This document shows positions 10,236 to 22,593 of a DNA stretch of 64,000 nucleotides, one piece after another. Origin of the DNA: JANLTX01 sp049840835. GTDB lineage: Bacteria > Armatimonadota > Armatimonadia > Armatimonadales > Armatimonadaceae. A program made the translations under genes and the position numbers. The notes under the pieces are model-generated. The model was not told the origin of the DNA, made no database searches, and saw only the letters and a list, made by a program, of their open reading frames with translations. The stretch spans positions 1 through 64,000 of the forward strand of contig JASGJG010000015.1 in the NCBI GenBank assembly GCA_049840835.1, in the 5' to 3' direction. Within the stretch, counting starts at the first letter, position 1; each line of letters begins with the position of its first letter.

Positions 10236-12741
10236 ATGCAAATTTCCAGGTTGCGATGTGAGTACCGGGTAGAGCCGCTGGGCATAGATGCCGCCGCTCC
10301 CCGACTATCGTGGGAGCTAAAAAGCAAAGAGCGCGGGGACCGGCAGACCGCCTATCAGATTCTGGCGGGAAGCGCTCCCCATGGGAGCGATCTGTGGGAC
10401 TCCGGGCGGGTAGCCTCGGCAGACAGTGTCGGTGTAGTGTGGGCGGGGCGACGGCTTACTGGCAGCCAGCGAGTCTACTGGAAAGTGCGTGTGTGGGATG
10501 TGCGAGGCCAGGCCAGTGAGTGGAGCCGTCCGACGTACTTTGAAATGGGTCTGCTCTCCGAGCGAGACTGGAGCGGCGCGCGCTGGATTGAGACCCACGC
10601 CCCGCACCGCAGGATGTCTATGCCGATGACCCCGCGCCCCAGTTTAGCAAGGGCTTCACCCTGCCACGAGCCGTAAAATCCGCCCGGCTCTATATCACCG
10701 GGCTTGGATACTTTGAGGCCAGTATCAATGGCAAAAATGTCAGCGAGGCAGTGCTGGAGCCAGGCTGGACGAACTATACGAAGCGCGTTTTCTACCGCAC
10801 CTTCGATGTCACCAAGCTCCTGAAGCGGGGCCATAACGACTTTACCGCGCTGGTAGCGAACGGCTGGTGGAACCCCTTACCGCTTATGATGTTTGGGGGA
10901 GCTGCGCTGCTCACCAAAGCCGTACCCACAGGGCGCCCCCGGCTAATCGCCAAGCTGGAAATCACCCTCACCGATGGCACTCGCCAGACCATTACCACCG
11001 ATGAAGGCTGGATGGTGATGGGCAGCCAGCTTCGCTTTCAGAACAACTACCTGGGCGAGGTCTGGGATTTCAGTGTACTTGCGGATATCCCCCGCCGTGT
11101 TGTGCCGGCTACCGAACCCGTGGGGGCTCTGATAAGCGAGCCACAGCCGCCGATTAAGCCCTTAGAGCGCCTGACTCCCAAGAAAATCACCCAAATCAAG
11201 CCCGGCGTGTGGCTGGCGGACTTCGGTATCAACTTTGCGGGCGTATCGGGTTCGATGCCGTACCCGGCGCGAATGTTACCGTGCGGTACGGCGAGGTGCT
11301 CCAGCAAAACGGCACCCTGAATCCCATGACCAGCGTGTGTGGGCAAATCAAAGGGGGGAGTAAGCAAGCCCAGGGAGCGCAGGCCAGTAGTCCTCGGCCA
11401 AATATTCCCGCAGTACAGGAAGATACGTTTCTTAAGGCAACGAGGCCATTCTCGACTAAATTCGTATTCCGGGGCTTCCGCTATGTAGAGATCAGCGGCG
11501 CTACCGAGAAACCACAGATCTGGGCGGAGCGACTGGCGGCGGGGGTGGAGAGTGCGGGCGAGTTTTCATGCTCCGAACCATTACTGAATCAGATTCAGGA
11601 AATCACCCGACGCACGTTTCTCTCGAACCTGTTCTCCGTGCAGTCTGACTGCCCCCATCGGGAGAAGTTCGGGTATGGCGGCGATATCGTGGGTACCCGA
11701 GATGCGTTTCTCTACAACTTCGACATGGGCACGTTCTACGCCAAGGTGGTGCAGGACTACTCGGATGCCGCCCTGCCAGGGGGAGCGCTGCCAGATACCG
11801 CGCCCTATATCGGGCTGAACTACTGCGGGGTCGGGTGGCCCTTCGCATACCCGCTGCTCATGGATGAGCTACTGCGCTGGAATGGAGACAGGCGAGTAAT
11901 AGAGAGTAACTACGCCACCTGTACCGCCTGGCTGGACTTCTTAGAGAAGAAATACGGTGATGGCCCCGTGCGCGAAGGGCTGACCGACCATGAAGCCGTG
12001 GAGCGGAGCGCGCCCGAACCCACCCTGACCCTGCTCTACGCCGAGTGCCTGAGGTTAGGAGCAAGACTGGCAGACCAACTGGGCAAGGGTACCGAGGCGC
12101 GTAAGTACCGTGCGAAGGCGCTTCAGGTAGAGAAAACCGTTCCGGAGCCTGGCGCCACCCAGACCTGCTATGGCTATGCCCTGGAGTACGCCACTCTGAG
12201 CGATGCGGATAGAGCCAAGCTCCTGGCGCGGCTGGTAGGGGATATCGAGCGCCGTGGCAAGACCCTGACCACTGGCATCTTTGGCACCAAGTTTATGCTG
12301 GATAGTCTCAGCCGGTCAGGACGCGCCGATCTGGCGTATTCGCTTGCCACCAAAAAGACCATTCCTAGCTGGGGAGCGATGATAGAGGGCGGGGCTACTA
12401 CGCTCTGGGAGCACTGGAATTTCTCGGATAATACCTACTCCCACAACCACCCCATGTTCGGCTCTATCTCTGCCTGGTTCTTTGCCTGGCTGGGAATCCA
12501 GCCTCAGAAAGATGCCATGGGGTTCGACAAAGTAGCCCTGCATCCCCAGTTCCCAGAGGGATTGAATTGGGTGAAGACCAGCTATCACTCGGTGAGAGGC
12601 CCGATTACCGTGGGCTGGAAGCGGGCAGGGGGGAAAGTAGCACTGGATGTTTCGCTTCCCCCTGGCTGCACCGCGACGCTGCATCTACCTGGTGGCGCTA
12701 CTCAGGAGCTAGAGAGCGGTAGCCACAAGCTGCGGGTATGA
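10236..12741 (+). CDS. GH78 alpha-L-rhamnosidase, left-arm copy (better of the two)
   Basis: This is a predicted alpha-L-rhamnosidase of about 840 residues, releasing L-rhamnose from polysaccharides or glycosides. Seen: an N-terminal beta module (SRLRCEYRVEPLGID, then RVYWKVRVWD), a middle module (SASINGKNVSEAVLEPGW-like), then the (alpha/alpha)6 catalytic domain with DCPHREKFGYGGD and GGATTLWEHWNF, where GH78 enzymes carry catalytic acidic residues, and a C-terminal beta domain. One indel near 10,590 and another near 11,240 break this copy, but 11,209-12,741 is open for about 510 codons. The right copy is correct at 10,590. It ends in an ATGA overlap with trmJ. No signal peptide is obvious. 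Confidence 0.85.
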
Positions 12742-13433
12742 GAATCGTTCTGATAGAGCCGAAAGATAGTCGGAATGTAGGGGCGGTGGCGCGGGCCATG
12801 CAGAATCTGGGCTTTTCGGACCTGGCGATTGTCAGTCCTCGTGGCTGGGATAGAGAGCAGGCGGGGGTGACGGCGCGCAATGCATCGTCGATTCTGGATG
12901 CCGCGCAGATAGTCACGGACTTCACCGAGGCGATTGCCGACTGCACCGAGGTCGTCGGTATCGCCCTGCGGGAAGGGGACAACCCCACACGATTTGTGAC
13001 CCTGCCCCAGTGGGCCACCCATCGCGACCCTACTCAGAAAACTGCCCTGCTCTTCGGCCCGGAAGACGATGACCTGCGCCGGGAGCACCTTGGAAAAATG
13101 TCGCTATGTGGTGCGGATACCAAGTAGCGCGGAGTACCCCGAGCTTCAACCTGGCACAGTCGGTCTTGCTAACCCTGCTACGAACTAACGAGAGCCGAAC
13201 CCACGGTAGATACGGAGGCTTCCGCCGATTGGCCGGAGGAGAAAGAGCTTGCGGTCTTCGAGGGGCTGCTGGATACGGTAATGACCGAGAGCGGATTCCT
13301 GCGCCCTGGCTCACCTGCACCCGTGCCGGGGACTATACGCAATCTATTCCGGCGCACCCGGCCCACACGCCATGAATTGTCCCTGCTCACGGCGCTCTTC
13401 GGGCGATTGAAAACGGCGCTCAGACGCTCGTAG
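12738..13433 (+). pseudogene. trmJ, left-arm copy, frameshifted
   Basis: This mirrors 25,648-26,339. The first 120 codons match exactly (MRIVLIEPKDSRNVGAVARA). An extra base near 13,090 and changes near 13,180 break the frame. It retains the in-frame PEEKELAVFEGLL stretch that the right copy loses, so the two arms together give one complete protein. Confidence 0.85.
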
Positions 13434-13714
13434 TGCTTTCTGGGTGGCTGGACCCGACGACTCTATAAAGGTCATCCGGGGTGAAACCAGGAGCCGCGGT
13501 GCCCGTTTCCCAGAGCTGTTCGGCCAACCTATGGCAGGTTTCGCAGAGGGAAATACCGTTTTCGGCCACATAGCCGCCACCTGGCATGTCGTTTCGGTTC
13601 GTAATATGATGCGCGTCTAAGTCTACCGAACTGTCCGACACATACGGCACTGGTGCTTATCTCGGCCAAACATGGCGTCGCGGAAAACTCTGCACGCACG
13701 CTTTTCTTGCTCAT
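13420..13714 (-). pseudogene. HNH endonuclease, left-arm copy, frameshifted
   Basis: This mirrors 25,369-25,704 and starts at 13,714 (MSKKSVRAEF). Indels near 13,640-13,680 break the zinc-ribbon part. The C-terminus reads GSSHPESTTSV then stop because of one extra C relative to the right arm, which changes how far it overlaps trmJ. Confidence 0.75.
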
Positions 13715-13761
13715 GCCTCTCTATCGCAGGAAAAGCCAGTGGTGGCAGAGAAGCTCAGGCC

Positions 13762-14543
13762 ATGAGTTTTGCGTATTCAGAGCGGAATTACGACGAATAC
13801 TACACCGATGGCCTGCTACTGTGCTCCGAGGGTTAATTTCCCCCCACGCTGTTGGCGGACCTGAGGGCGCAGGCAGAGATTGCGCGGGAGCTAGCCCGAA
13901 GATATCAGTGGCCCGATCTGCGTTAGCGCCTGCAGCCGGTCTATAAGTACAGCGAGCTAGACCACGAGCCCTTTCGGGACTTCCTGAACTTAGACGGATT
14001 GCGCACTACGGTTCTCAACATCTGGGGCCTGAGCACACAGCCAGTGACATCATGGGGATTCTTTTTGAGCCGAGAGACAACGCCTGGGGTGCACCGACTG
14101 GCACCGAGACTGGGGCTACAATGTGCCTGGTATCGATTTAGACGCGTTCTTTGAGGCGGCACAGCATCAGCCGAGGAATGTTCAACCAGCTTAACGGGCC
14201 GCGCTTTACGATGACCACTGCCGTCTGGGTAGTGCCCGGCAGTCATAACCGGCTGGATACTGAGGCAGAGCAGGCACGTTTCCCCAAACTACCGCCAACT
14301 GGCCCGGAGTAGCCGAAACCCTATCTGGCACCGAGCGGGAGCTAGGCTGGCTTAGACTACGCCCGCTCTATGCCCGGCGGGGTCTGTGTGCCGCTCTTTG
14401 CCGGTGATGTCGCGTTTTATAGAGCCGTGCGTGGCATATTGGCAGCTACATTCCCTACACGCGTCGCGCCACTCTGCACGATGGCTTCTCATGGCCCTGG
14501 CGACCGTGCATGGCAGGCCAATGTGCCTATGGCGGTACACTGA
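13762..14543 (+). pseudogene. PhyH-family dioxygenase, left-arm copy, frameshifted
   Basis: This mirrors 24,550-25,321. It is heavily broken (13,815, 13,910, 14,025 and 14,310 among others), but around 14,100-14,130 it keeps HRDWGYNVPGID in a consistent frame, exactly where the right copy has an extra C. Confidence 0.8.
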
Positions 14544-14547
14544 CACT

Positions 14548-15473
14548 ATGGGTGGCTTTTGACGTACGAATCGTCTACCGCGCTGGTCACCGGGGCTTCC
14601 CGCGGAATTGGAGCGGAGCTTTTGTCGCGAACTGGCGAAGCGCAAGGCAGGGCGAATCGTGCTGGTGGCGCGCTCGGAGCGCGACCTTCAGGAGCTAGGC
14701 CAGGAGCTTATCGATGCCTACGGGGTGGATGTCCATATTATGGTAGCGGACCTATCAGACCCAGCCGCTCCCGAATCCATCTATGCCGAGACCGAGCGCC
14801 GGGGATTAACCATAGACCTGCTGGTGAACAATGCGGGCTTTGGCAGTCATGGGTTCTTCGATGAGCTGGACCCCACCCGTGAGCAGGCCATGATTGCAGT
14901 GAATATATCGTCCCTGGTGGCTCTCCACCCGGCTGTTCTTGCCCGGCATGCATGAGCGCGAACAGGGCGGCGTGCTGAATGTAGCGTCTACCGCTGGGTT
15001 TGTCCCCGTGTCCTTTATGGCCACCTACGCGGCTACCAAAGTATTCGTATTGTCTTTCTCCGAAGCCCTCTGGTCCGAAACCCGTGAGCGTGGCGGTGAT
15101 GTACGTGGTAGTCTGCCTCTGCCCCGGTGGCACCGATACCGGTTTTGGCGATGCCCTGGGGAGCGTGCGCGGCAAGTTTGAAGAAGCGCCCTCCATGACC
15201 CCGGAAGCCGTCGCTGTAGTAGGGCTAAACGCCTTAGATAGAAACGCCTCGTATGTGGTCGCTGGTGCTGCGAACTGGGTGGGCGCGCTGGCTACCCGCC
15301 TGGCGCCCCGCGCCATGGTGGCAGACTACGCCGCCACTCTCTTCCTCCCCGAAGACGTCCCGAAACCCTCAACCGTAAAAGCCGCTACTCAGCGCCGCAT
15401 CGGGGCAACAGCGTTGCTCGCAGGCATCGGGGCGCTCTGGATTGGGGTTCTCGCCTCCAAAAAGCGAGGATGA
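14548..15473 (+). pseudogene. SDR oxidoreductase, left-arm copy, frameshifted
   Basis: This mirrors the intact gene at 23,625-24,545. The glycine-rich TGASRGIG, NNAGFGS and YAATK motifs are all present, but indels near 14,625, 14,930 and 15,105 split the frame. Confidence 0.8.
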
Positions 15474-15485
15474 AGCGCATTTACC

Positions 15486-15620
15486 TCTCCCCCCAGCCCC
15501 CTCTCCCGGACGTTCGTTCCTCACTGAGAGAGGGGGAGCATCGGTTTCGGTTGGCTTTTCCGGTTTCCCCTCCCTCAAGGAGCTTGCGACTGGTCGGGGG
15601 AGGGGGTTAGGGGGAGAGGT
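15486..15620. repeat. C/G-rich imperfect inverted repeat upstream of glycosyltransferase (left arm)
   Basis: The stretch opens with a CTCTCCCCCCAGCCCCCTCTC-type tract and closes with GGGGGAGGGGGTTAGGGGGAGAGG, so the two ends can pair across about 130 bases. It sits between the SDR stop and the glycosyltransferase start. It looks like a dispersed intergenic element of the REP type, and only a genome-wide copy count would show this. Confidence 0.6.
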
Positions 15621-16500
15621 GAAAGTCTGCCATATCCTCCGGCCTGCTGAGGGGGCATGCTCTCGCAGGTACGCTCTCTATTAGATAAGGAAGCGCTACT
15701 GGCTGCCCCACCCGCCGTACTGGCGGCGCTTTCGGATGGTGGCAGCACCGCGCCCTTTCCACTCTCTCCCTTGGGGAGCCTGAAGACCCAGTTCCGTGAT
15801 GGACGCGTGCTGGGGCGCTGGGCAAAGGGAAAGGCAGATGTGCTCCATGGGCATGGCCTTGCCCGCGCACCGCTGTTCGCCATTGCCGCAAAGACTGCCG
15901 GGCTGCCTCTGGTGGTTACGCTACACAACCTGGTTCCGGCCATGAATCCGCTAGAAAAGTTGGCGGCAAAGTTGGCGCTTTCTGTAGCCCGGAAGTTATC
16001 TGCGTTTCGTATGCCGTGAGCCGAAGCGCGGCGGTGCTGGTGCCAGGGCCGAAGCTGGAGGTTATCTACAATGGGGTGGTGCTGCCAGAGCGTAGGGAGT
16101 ACGTAGAGCCTGCTAAGCCAACAGTGCTCAGTATCGCGCGGCTTTCTCCTGAGAAGGGGATAGATGTGCTGCTTAAGGCAGCGCAGGCGTCGCCAGATAT
16201 AGCGTTCCTGATTGCGGGAGATGGACCGGAGCGTACAGCGCTAGAAGCGAGTGCGCTGCCCAATGTCACCTTTCTGGGGTTTCGCAAAGACATTCCCGAG
16301 CTACTGGCACAGGCGACGCTGGTAGCGGTTCCCTCTCGGCAGGAAGGGCTGGGGTTGGCGGCAGTGGAAGCGCTGGCGGCGGGGGTGCCGGTCATTGCCA
16401 GTAATGTAGGCGGGCTCAGCGAAGTCGTAGTGCCCAATAAGACCGGGCTGCTGGTGCCGCCCGATGACCCTGCGGCACTCACGGAGGCGCTGAGGTCTCT
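15619..16500 (+). pseudogene. GT4 glycosyltransferase, left-arm copy, truncated at the core junction
   Basis: This mirrors 22,594-23,480. GTG start at 15,619 (VKVCHILRPAEG); one G too few in a homopolymer near 15,650 shifts the frame, and another break lies near 16,015. The C-terminal Rossmann domain is open from about 16,016 (SIARLSPEKGIDVLL, RQEGLGLAAVEALAAG). Homology stops at TEALRSL, where the AT-rich core begins, so the last helices are missing. Confidence 0.8.
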
Positions 16501-18152
16501 AATAATAGTGAAGTTAAAATGGTTTTTGGTCCGAGTGTTTGGTAATGGAATTCCGCTAGGCTTTTTTTCTTCTTTATAGAAGGATAGGTTAGTGAAGAGT
16601 GCTGGAGAAATAGTAATGAAAAAGATGGAGAATTTTGGAAATAGTATGAAATTCTAGAGATGGAAGGAAAGAAAATAGTTTTCTGGTAAGGAAATATTGA
16701 AATAGTAGAGAGAAAAATGAAGAATTTTAGAAATAGTACAAGTTTTTAGATGGTCAAAAGATGGTATGAGCTAAAATAGACAAAATAGAACTTTTAAATG
16801 ATCCAAATCCGAGTAATAGTACTGAATTTTGAGATGGTAAAAGATAGAGGCGCTTTCACTAACCCCTCTCCTCTTTAACATAGTGCTTCAAGCTACTTGC
16901 GCCCGAATATTTGTTTAGTGACTGTCTTTATTCTTCTTCCGCTGTCCGTTTTCTCCCACTTTTTCCATACTATTTATTTCTTCTCTATCTTTATATATCT
17001 ATTATTTTTCATTACTATTTCTCCCCTTTTCTGTCTCTCTACTTGTTAGTATAGTCCAGCATCATTGCGTTTCATTCATACATTTTTGATTATTTCTCTG
17101 GGTCATTAATTTTGTCAATCTCTATTCCTATGGTTAAGCATAGATAGGGAAAACAGGCTGGCATATCTAATGCATAGTTAGCGTTAATTTGATATATAAT
17201 TTCTTTTGCTATCGTATCAGGTTTTATCTGGACTGATATCTTTCGGTTCTATTTCTTTCGGTCCTATCACCGGATATATCATTTAGCACTAGTGTTTTAT
17301 TGATCTTTTCTGCGATCAATTTATTTTATATGTGCCAGTTTTTTACTTTTATGTTTTTAAAATTAGGTAAGATAGACTTGAAAAATCCCAGATCTATGCA
17401 TAAAATCCGTTTTTATTCTACTGAATGACTCAAGATTTCTATGTCAAATTTGGAAAGAAAGGATTGGACTTGGCTTCAAAGTCCTTCAAATAAAAATCTA
17501 ATCCCAAAACCTCCATACGAAGTTTATCTTTCCAAATTTATCCCTTTTCAAAAAATCGATTTGCTGATCTCACGTTTGCGCGTTTTACGGGTCGAAAATG
17601 GATGGACTTCCCTCGCCCAGGGGTCAGCGCGCTCGAATTGTTTATTTTTAGGCCTAACATCGGTTGCGCTAACGCGCGCGTGCGGCTAGACACCGCGCAC
17701 TGCAAAATTGCTGTATGGGAAATAGACGTAATAGGGATTTTTAGCGCGTATTTTACTCGATTTTACCTATTCGACCACGTGTTCTTTCACGGTAATTAGG
17801 TCGAATCGTATCAAGTACGCGAGATTCTTGAAGATGAAGTTTGGCTTTCTAAGAATTAGAAAGTTGAGGAGTATTGATTATTTTGGCTTTTTATTGAATA
17901 TTTAGCTTCAGCAGAATGCAATAGATTTTTGTATCGAAATTTGTGAATTTTATTGCTATTTTTATTCATAGGCTAATCTTAGTTGTGGAGACAATGATCC
18001 TTCTTTTCTTTTGAGATTTCTAAAATTCCTGAAACATATCTAATTTTCTGCAATTTCTTGTGTAAGTCATGGGAAATAATTAGCCATTTCTGCAGCAACT
18101 TTCGTTGATTTTCGCCGATGCGCATTTCCGCATCTCAAATTACGCCACCTTG

Positions 18153-18169
18153 CACACACACACACACAC
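18153..18169. repeat. CA dinucleotide microsatellite, left half of core
   Basis: An uninterrupted CA run of about 17 bases lies in the AT-rich core. Its mirror copy on the right is about one unit longer. Such runs are common in eukaryotic intergenic DNA and uncommon in GC-rich bacteria. Confidence 0.9.
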
Positions 18170-19494
18170 CTTCTAACCACAAACACTCGTTTTGCGCGTC
18201 AACCTCGCGCCCACTTGAAGGCGCAAGCGTATAGCCGCTCTTTACCGCAGACGTAAAAAAATAAGCATAGAGGGAAAAGTACGCTAAGGAATATATCCCC
18301 CTATATCCTTGGCACATAAGTGCTTACATACATCCGAGGAGATTACTTTCTGGAAACAAACTATTTGGATATAGGTATACACTTTCATTTTTCAGATAGA
18401 TCTATTCGACTTTGAAGTGGGTTTGATTTTTCTTCAAATCTGAGATTTCATATCTGGATCTCAAGATTTTTAAGATTTATCTAAAATTTTATCTGAAAAA
18501 TTGGATTTCAAAATTTTAGCCCACAAATTTTGGACTTTGAAAGATCCGGGAATTTTTTTGAAATGTCGCAATTTTGACTCATTATTTGCTCTTCGTAAAC
18601 TCAAGTCTACAAATATTTGGGGCTTGTTCACTTGGCACATCAAATTTCAAGAAAATGACTTTTTGAAATATTGCTTTTCTTTGTGATCTCTATCTAGCCT
18701 TTACTATTTGCTTGAAGATCAACATGCCATCAGTCATTCTATGCTAAAGAATAGTGTTTGAAAACAGTCTGGTATATTTTAATCTCGTAAAAATTGTCAC
18801 AATACTATCCTGAATTCAGTTATACTTGTAAAATTTTCGTGACGTGGCTCGAAACTTGTTATCTTTCGCGAGAAAGGAAGTCTTTCGTAGGCACAACTTT
18901 CAAATTCCATATTTGCTCTCGGGAAAGCGATAAGAATTATCGGTAAGGAAAGTCGAAATTCTGATGATTCTATCAGAATTTTATCGATTGATGAAAATTT
19001 TACTCCGCCTATTTCCAAAAATTACTATCTTGTCATTCAAAAATGCAAATTTTCCTAATATTTTTTGTTTGGTCATCGAAAATTGCATTTATTTTGATTC
19101 ATCCCATTTGTGGGAAGTTTGTCGTAAATTGAGATGTTTTTTCTTCCAAAGTTCAGAAATGCAAGAATTTTTCGTAGACACTTTGTAAACAATCGCTCTT
19201 TTGAAGTTGAAAATGCGAAAAGTGGAGATAAAGATCAGTCTCTCTTTTGTCTGTGCGTTTACCATGTAGTTGGATTTTTTATGGACGATTAGAAATAGGT
19301 CGATCGAAATTGGAAAATCGCTATTCAACAATTAGGTAAATTGTTTGCTGGAAAAAAAAATACCTGCTTACTTATTTTGATTCAGAATTATCGGTCATTT
19401 TTGTGATTTCAAGTATGAAAAATAGGTAGGTTTCATATACTCTTTTAAATCTTTGACCCTTCGATGCTTGAGTTAGTCCTTTTGAAAATGATAA

Positions 19495-19586
19495 ATTTCT
19501 ATGAATACCAAAACAGATTGCATCATCATTGAAGAGACAAAAATCTATACTATTTAATTTTTGAAACCTATTTTAATAATTTTTAA
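19495..19586. other. Unpaired spacer at the centre of the palindrome
   Basis: About 92 AT-rich bases lie between the last paired positions of the two arms (19,494 and 19,587). The spacer is not self-complementary and I see no gene or recognisable sequencing adapter in it. A covalently closed hairpin telomere would be expected to have a loop of only a few bases, so the spacer length argues against that reading and fits a strand-switch or fold-back event. Confidence 0.85.
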
Positions 19587-20912
19587 TTATCATTTTCAAA
19601 AGGACTAACTCAAGCATCGAAGGGTCAAAGATTTAAAAAAAGGTATATCTGAAACCTACCTATTTTTCATACTTGAAATCACAAAAATGACCGATAATTC
19701 TGAATCAAAATAAGTTCAGCGGGGCTGTTTTTTTCCAGCAAACAATTTACCTAATTGTTGAATAGCGATTTTCCAATCTCTCTCATTTGACCTATTTCTA
19801 ATCGTCCATAAAAAATCCAACTACATGGTAAACGCACAGACAAAAGAGAGACTGATCTTTATCTCCACTTTTCGCATTTTCAACTTCAAAAGAGCGATTG
19901 TTTACAAAGTGTCTACGAAAAATTCTTGCATTTCTGAACTTTGGAAGAAAAACATCTCAATTTACGACAAACTTCCCACAAATGGGATGAATCAAAATAA
20001 ATGCAATTTTGATGACCAAACAAAAAATATTAGGAAAATTTGCATTTTTGAATGACAAGATAGTAATTTTTGGAAATAGGCGGAGTAAAATTTTCATCAA
20101 TTTGATAAAATTCTGATAGAATCATCAGAATTTCGACTTTCCTTACCGATAATTCTTATCGCTTTCCCGAGAGCAAATATGGAATTTGAAAGTTGTGCCT
20201 ACGAAAAAGACTTCCTTTCTCGCGAAAGATAACAATTTTTCCAGCTACGTCACGAAAATTTGAGTTCTAACTGAATTCAGGATAGTATTGTGACAATTTT
20301 TACGAGATTAAAATATACCAGACTGTTTTCAAACACTATTCTTTAGCATAGAATGACTGATGGCATGTTGATCTTCAAGCAAATAGTAAAGGCTAGATAG
20401 AGATCACAAAGAAAAGCAATATTTCAAAAAGTCATTTTCTTGAAATTTGATGTGCCAAGTGAACAAGCCCCAAATATTTGTACACTTCAAGTTACGAAGA
20501 GCAAATAATGAGTCAAAATTGCGACATTTCAAAAAAATTCCCGGATCTTTCAAAGTCCAAAATTTGTGGGCTAAAATTTTGAAATCCAATTTTTCAGATA
20601 AAATTTTAGATAAATCTTAAAAATCTTGAGATCCAGATATATGAAATCTCAGATTTGAGAAAAATCAAACCCACTTCAAAGTCGAATAGATCTATCTGAA
20701 AAATGAAAGTGTATACCTATATCCAAATAGTTTGTTCCAGTAAAGCATCTGCACGTATGTAAGCACTTATGTGCCAAGGATATAGGGGGATATATTCCTT
20801 AGCGTATTTTTCCTCTATGCTTATTCTTTTTTACGTCTGCGGTAAAGAGCGGCTATACGCTTGTCCAAGTGGGCGCGAGGTTGACGCGCAAAACGAGTGT
20901 TTGTGGTTAGAG

Positions 20913-20931
20913 GTGTGTGTGTGTGTGTGTG
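20913..20931. repeat. GT dinucleotide microsatellite, right half of core
   Basis: This is the mirror of the CA run at 18,153. It is about 19 bases long against 17 on the left, which is either polymerase or sequencing slippage or a real length difference between two source molecules. Confidence 0.9.
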
Positions 20932-22593
20932 CAAGGTGGCGTAATTTGAGATGCGGAAATGCGCATGAATTTAAATGAAAGTTGCTGCAGAAATGGCTAA
21001 TTATTTCCATGACTTACACAAGAAATTGCAGAAAATTAGATATGTTTCAGGAATTTTAGAAATCTCAAAAGAAAAAAAGAAGGATCATTGTCTCCACAAC
21101 TAAGATTAGCCTATGAATAAAAATAGCAATAAAATTCACAAATTTCGATACAAAATCTTCTTGCATTCTGCTGAAGCTAAATATTCAATAAAAAGCCAAA
21201 ATAATCAATACTCCTCAACTTTCTAATTCTTAGAAAGCCAAACTTCATCTTCAAGAATCTCGCGTACTTGATACGATTCGACCTAATTACCGTGAAAGAA
21301 CGCGTGGTCGAATAGGGTAAAATCGAGTAAAATACGCGTAAAAAATCCCTATTACGTCTATTTCCCATACAGCAATTTTGCAGTGCGCGGTGTCTAGCCG
21401 CACGCGCGCGTTAGCGCAACCGATGTTAGGCCTAAAAATAAACAATTCGAGCGCGCTGACCCCTGGGCGAGGGAAGTCCATCCATTTTCGACCCAAACGT
21501 GGAAACGTGAGATCAGCAAATCGATTTTTTGAAAAGGGATAAATTTGGAAAGATAAACTTCGTATGGAGGTTTTGGGATTAGATTTTTATTTGAAGGACT
21601 TTGAAGCCAAGTCCAATCCTTTCTTTCCAAATTTGACATAGAAATCTTGAGTCGTATGATTAAGGATAGGAATAAAAACGGATTTTATACGGCATAAGAT
21701 ATTTGGGATTTTTCAAGTCTATCTTACCTGATAAAGCATAGAAGGTAAAAACTGGCTGATAGAAAATAAATTGATCGCAGAAAAGATCAATAAAACACTA
21801 GTGCTAAATGATATATCCGGTGATAGGACCCAAAGAAATAGAACCGAAAGATATCAGTCCAGATAAAACCTGATACGATAGCAAAAGAAATTATATATCA
21901 AATTAACGCTAACTATGCATTAGATATGCCAGCCTGTTTTTCCTATCTATGCTTAACCATAGGAATAGAGATTGACAAAATTAATGACCCAGAGAAATAA
22001 TCAAAAATGTATGAATGAAACGCAATGATGCTGGACTATACTAACAGTTGAGAGAGACAGAAAAGGGGAGAAATAGTAATGGAAAATAATAGATATATAA
22101 AGATAGAGAAGAAATAAATAGTATGGAAAAAGTGGGAGAAAACGGACAGCGGAAGAGAATAAAGACAGTCACTAAACAAATATTCGGGCGCAAGTAGCTT
22201 GAAGCACTATGTTAAAGAGGAGAGGGGTTAGTGAAAGCGCCTCTATCTTTTACCATCTCAAAATTCAGTACTATTTCTCGGATTTGGATCATTTAAAAGT
22301 TCTATTTTGTCTATTTTAGCTCATACTTTCATCTTTCGACCATCTAAAAATTTGTACTATTTCTAAAATTCTTCATTTTTCTCTCTACTATTTCAATATT
22401 TCCTTACCAGAAAACTATTTTCTTTCTCTTCCATCTCTAGAATTTCATACTATTTCCAAAATTCTCCATCTTTTTCATTACTATTTCTCCAGCACTCTTC
22501 ACTAACCTATCCTTCTATAAAGAAGAAAAAAAGCCTAGCGGAATTCCATTACCAAACACTCGGACCAAAAACCATTTTAACTTCACTATTATT

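Larger units (their letters stand above)
1..19494. repeat. Left arm of giant inverted repeat
   Basis: This arm is the reverse complement of about 19,587-39,025. Matching landmarks are position 1 with about 39,025, the FGE stop at 1,408 with 37,654, the metE start at 7,195 with 31,887, and the glycosyltransferase junction at 16,500 with 22,593. Identity is high over most of its length but the arm holds many single-base indels, and it is about 70 bases longer than its partner. The repeat is still matching at base 1, so it either continues past the window or the contig begins here. Two stretches, inside the ManD-like gene and across metE, are far more diverged than the rest. Confidence 0.95.
16501..22593. 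other. AT-rich non-coding core, apparently foreign
   Basis: About 6.1 kb, itself two inverted halves of roughly 3 kb. Base composition changes abruptly from GC-rich coding DNA to AT-rich sequence with many A and T runs. Open frames here are all under about 85 codons, lack ribosome sites and resemble no family I know. It contains a CA/GT dinucleotide microsatellite and short GC-rich islands (for example 17,575-17,710). This texture resembles intergenic DNA of an invertebrate or other eukaryote more than a bacterial replicon, but I cannot name the source. Both junctions cut the same glycosyltransferase codon region. Confidence 0.7.

Noticed and set aside
17441..17689. An 82-codon open frame in the core and its mirror at 21,394-21,639
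   Set aside because: It is preserved in both halves only because the halves are copies. It has no ribosome site, no family resemblance and changes frame between the halves.
19495..19586. Sequencing hairpin adapter left in the spacer
   Set aside because: I compared the spacer by eye with the commonly used SMRTbell adapter and saw no match; the spacer is AT-rich and resembles the flanking core.
19400..19680. Covalently closed hairpin telomere at the palindrome centre
   Set aside because: A hairpin telomere would give near-perfect arm identity and a loop of only a few bases. Here the spacer is 92 bases, the arms differ in blocks, and the surrounding DNA is unlike the bacterial genes.
18153..20931. 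A CRISPR array or tandem repeat cluster in the core
   Set aside because: Only dinucleotide runs and the large inverted symmetry are present; there are no regularly spaced direct repeats and no cas genes anywhere in the window.
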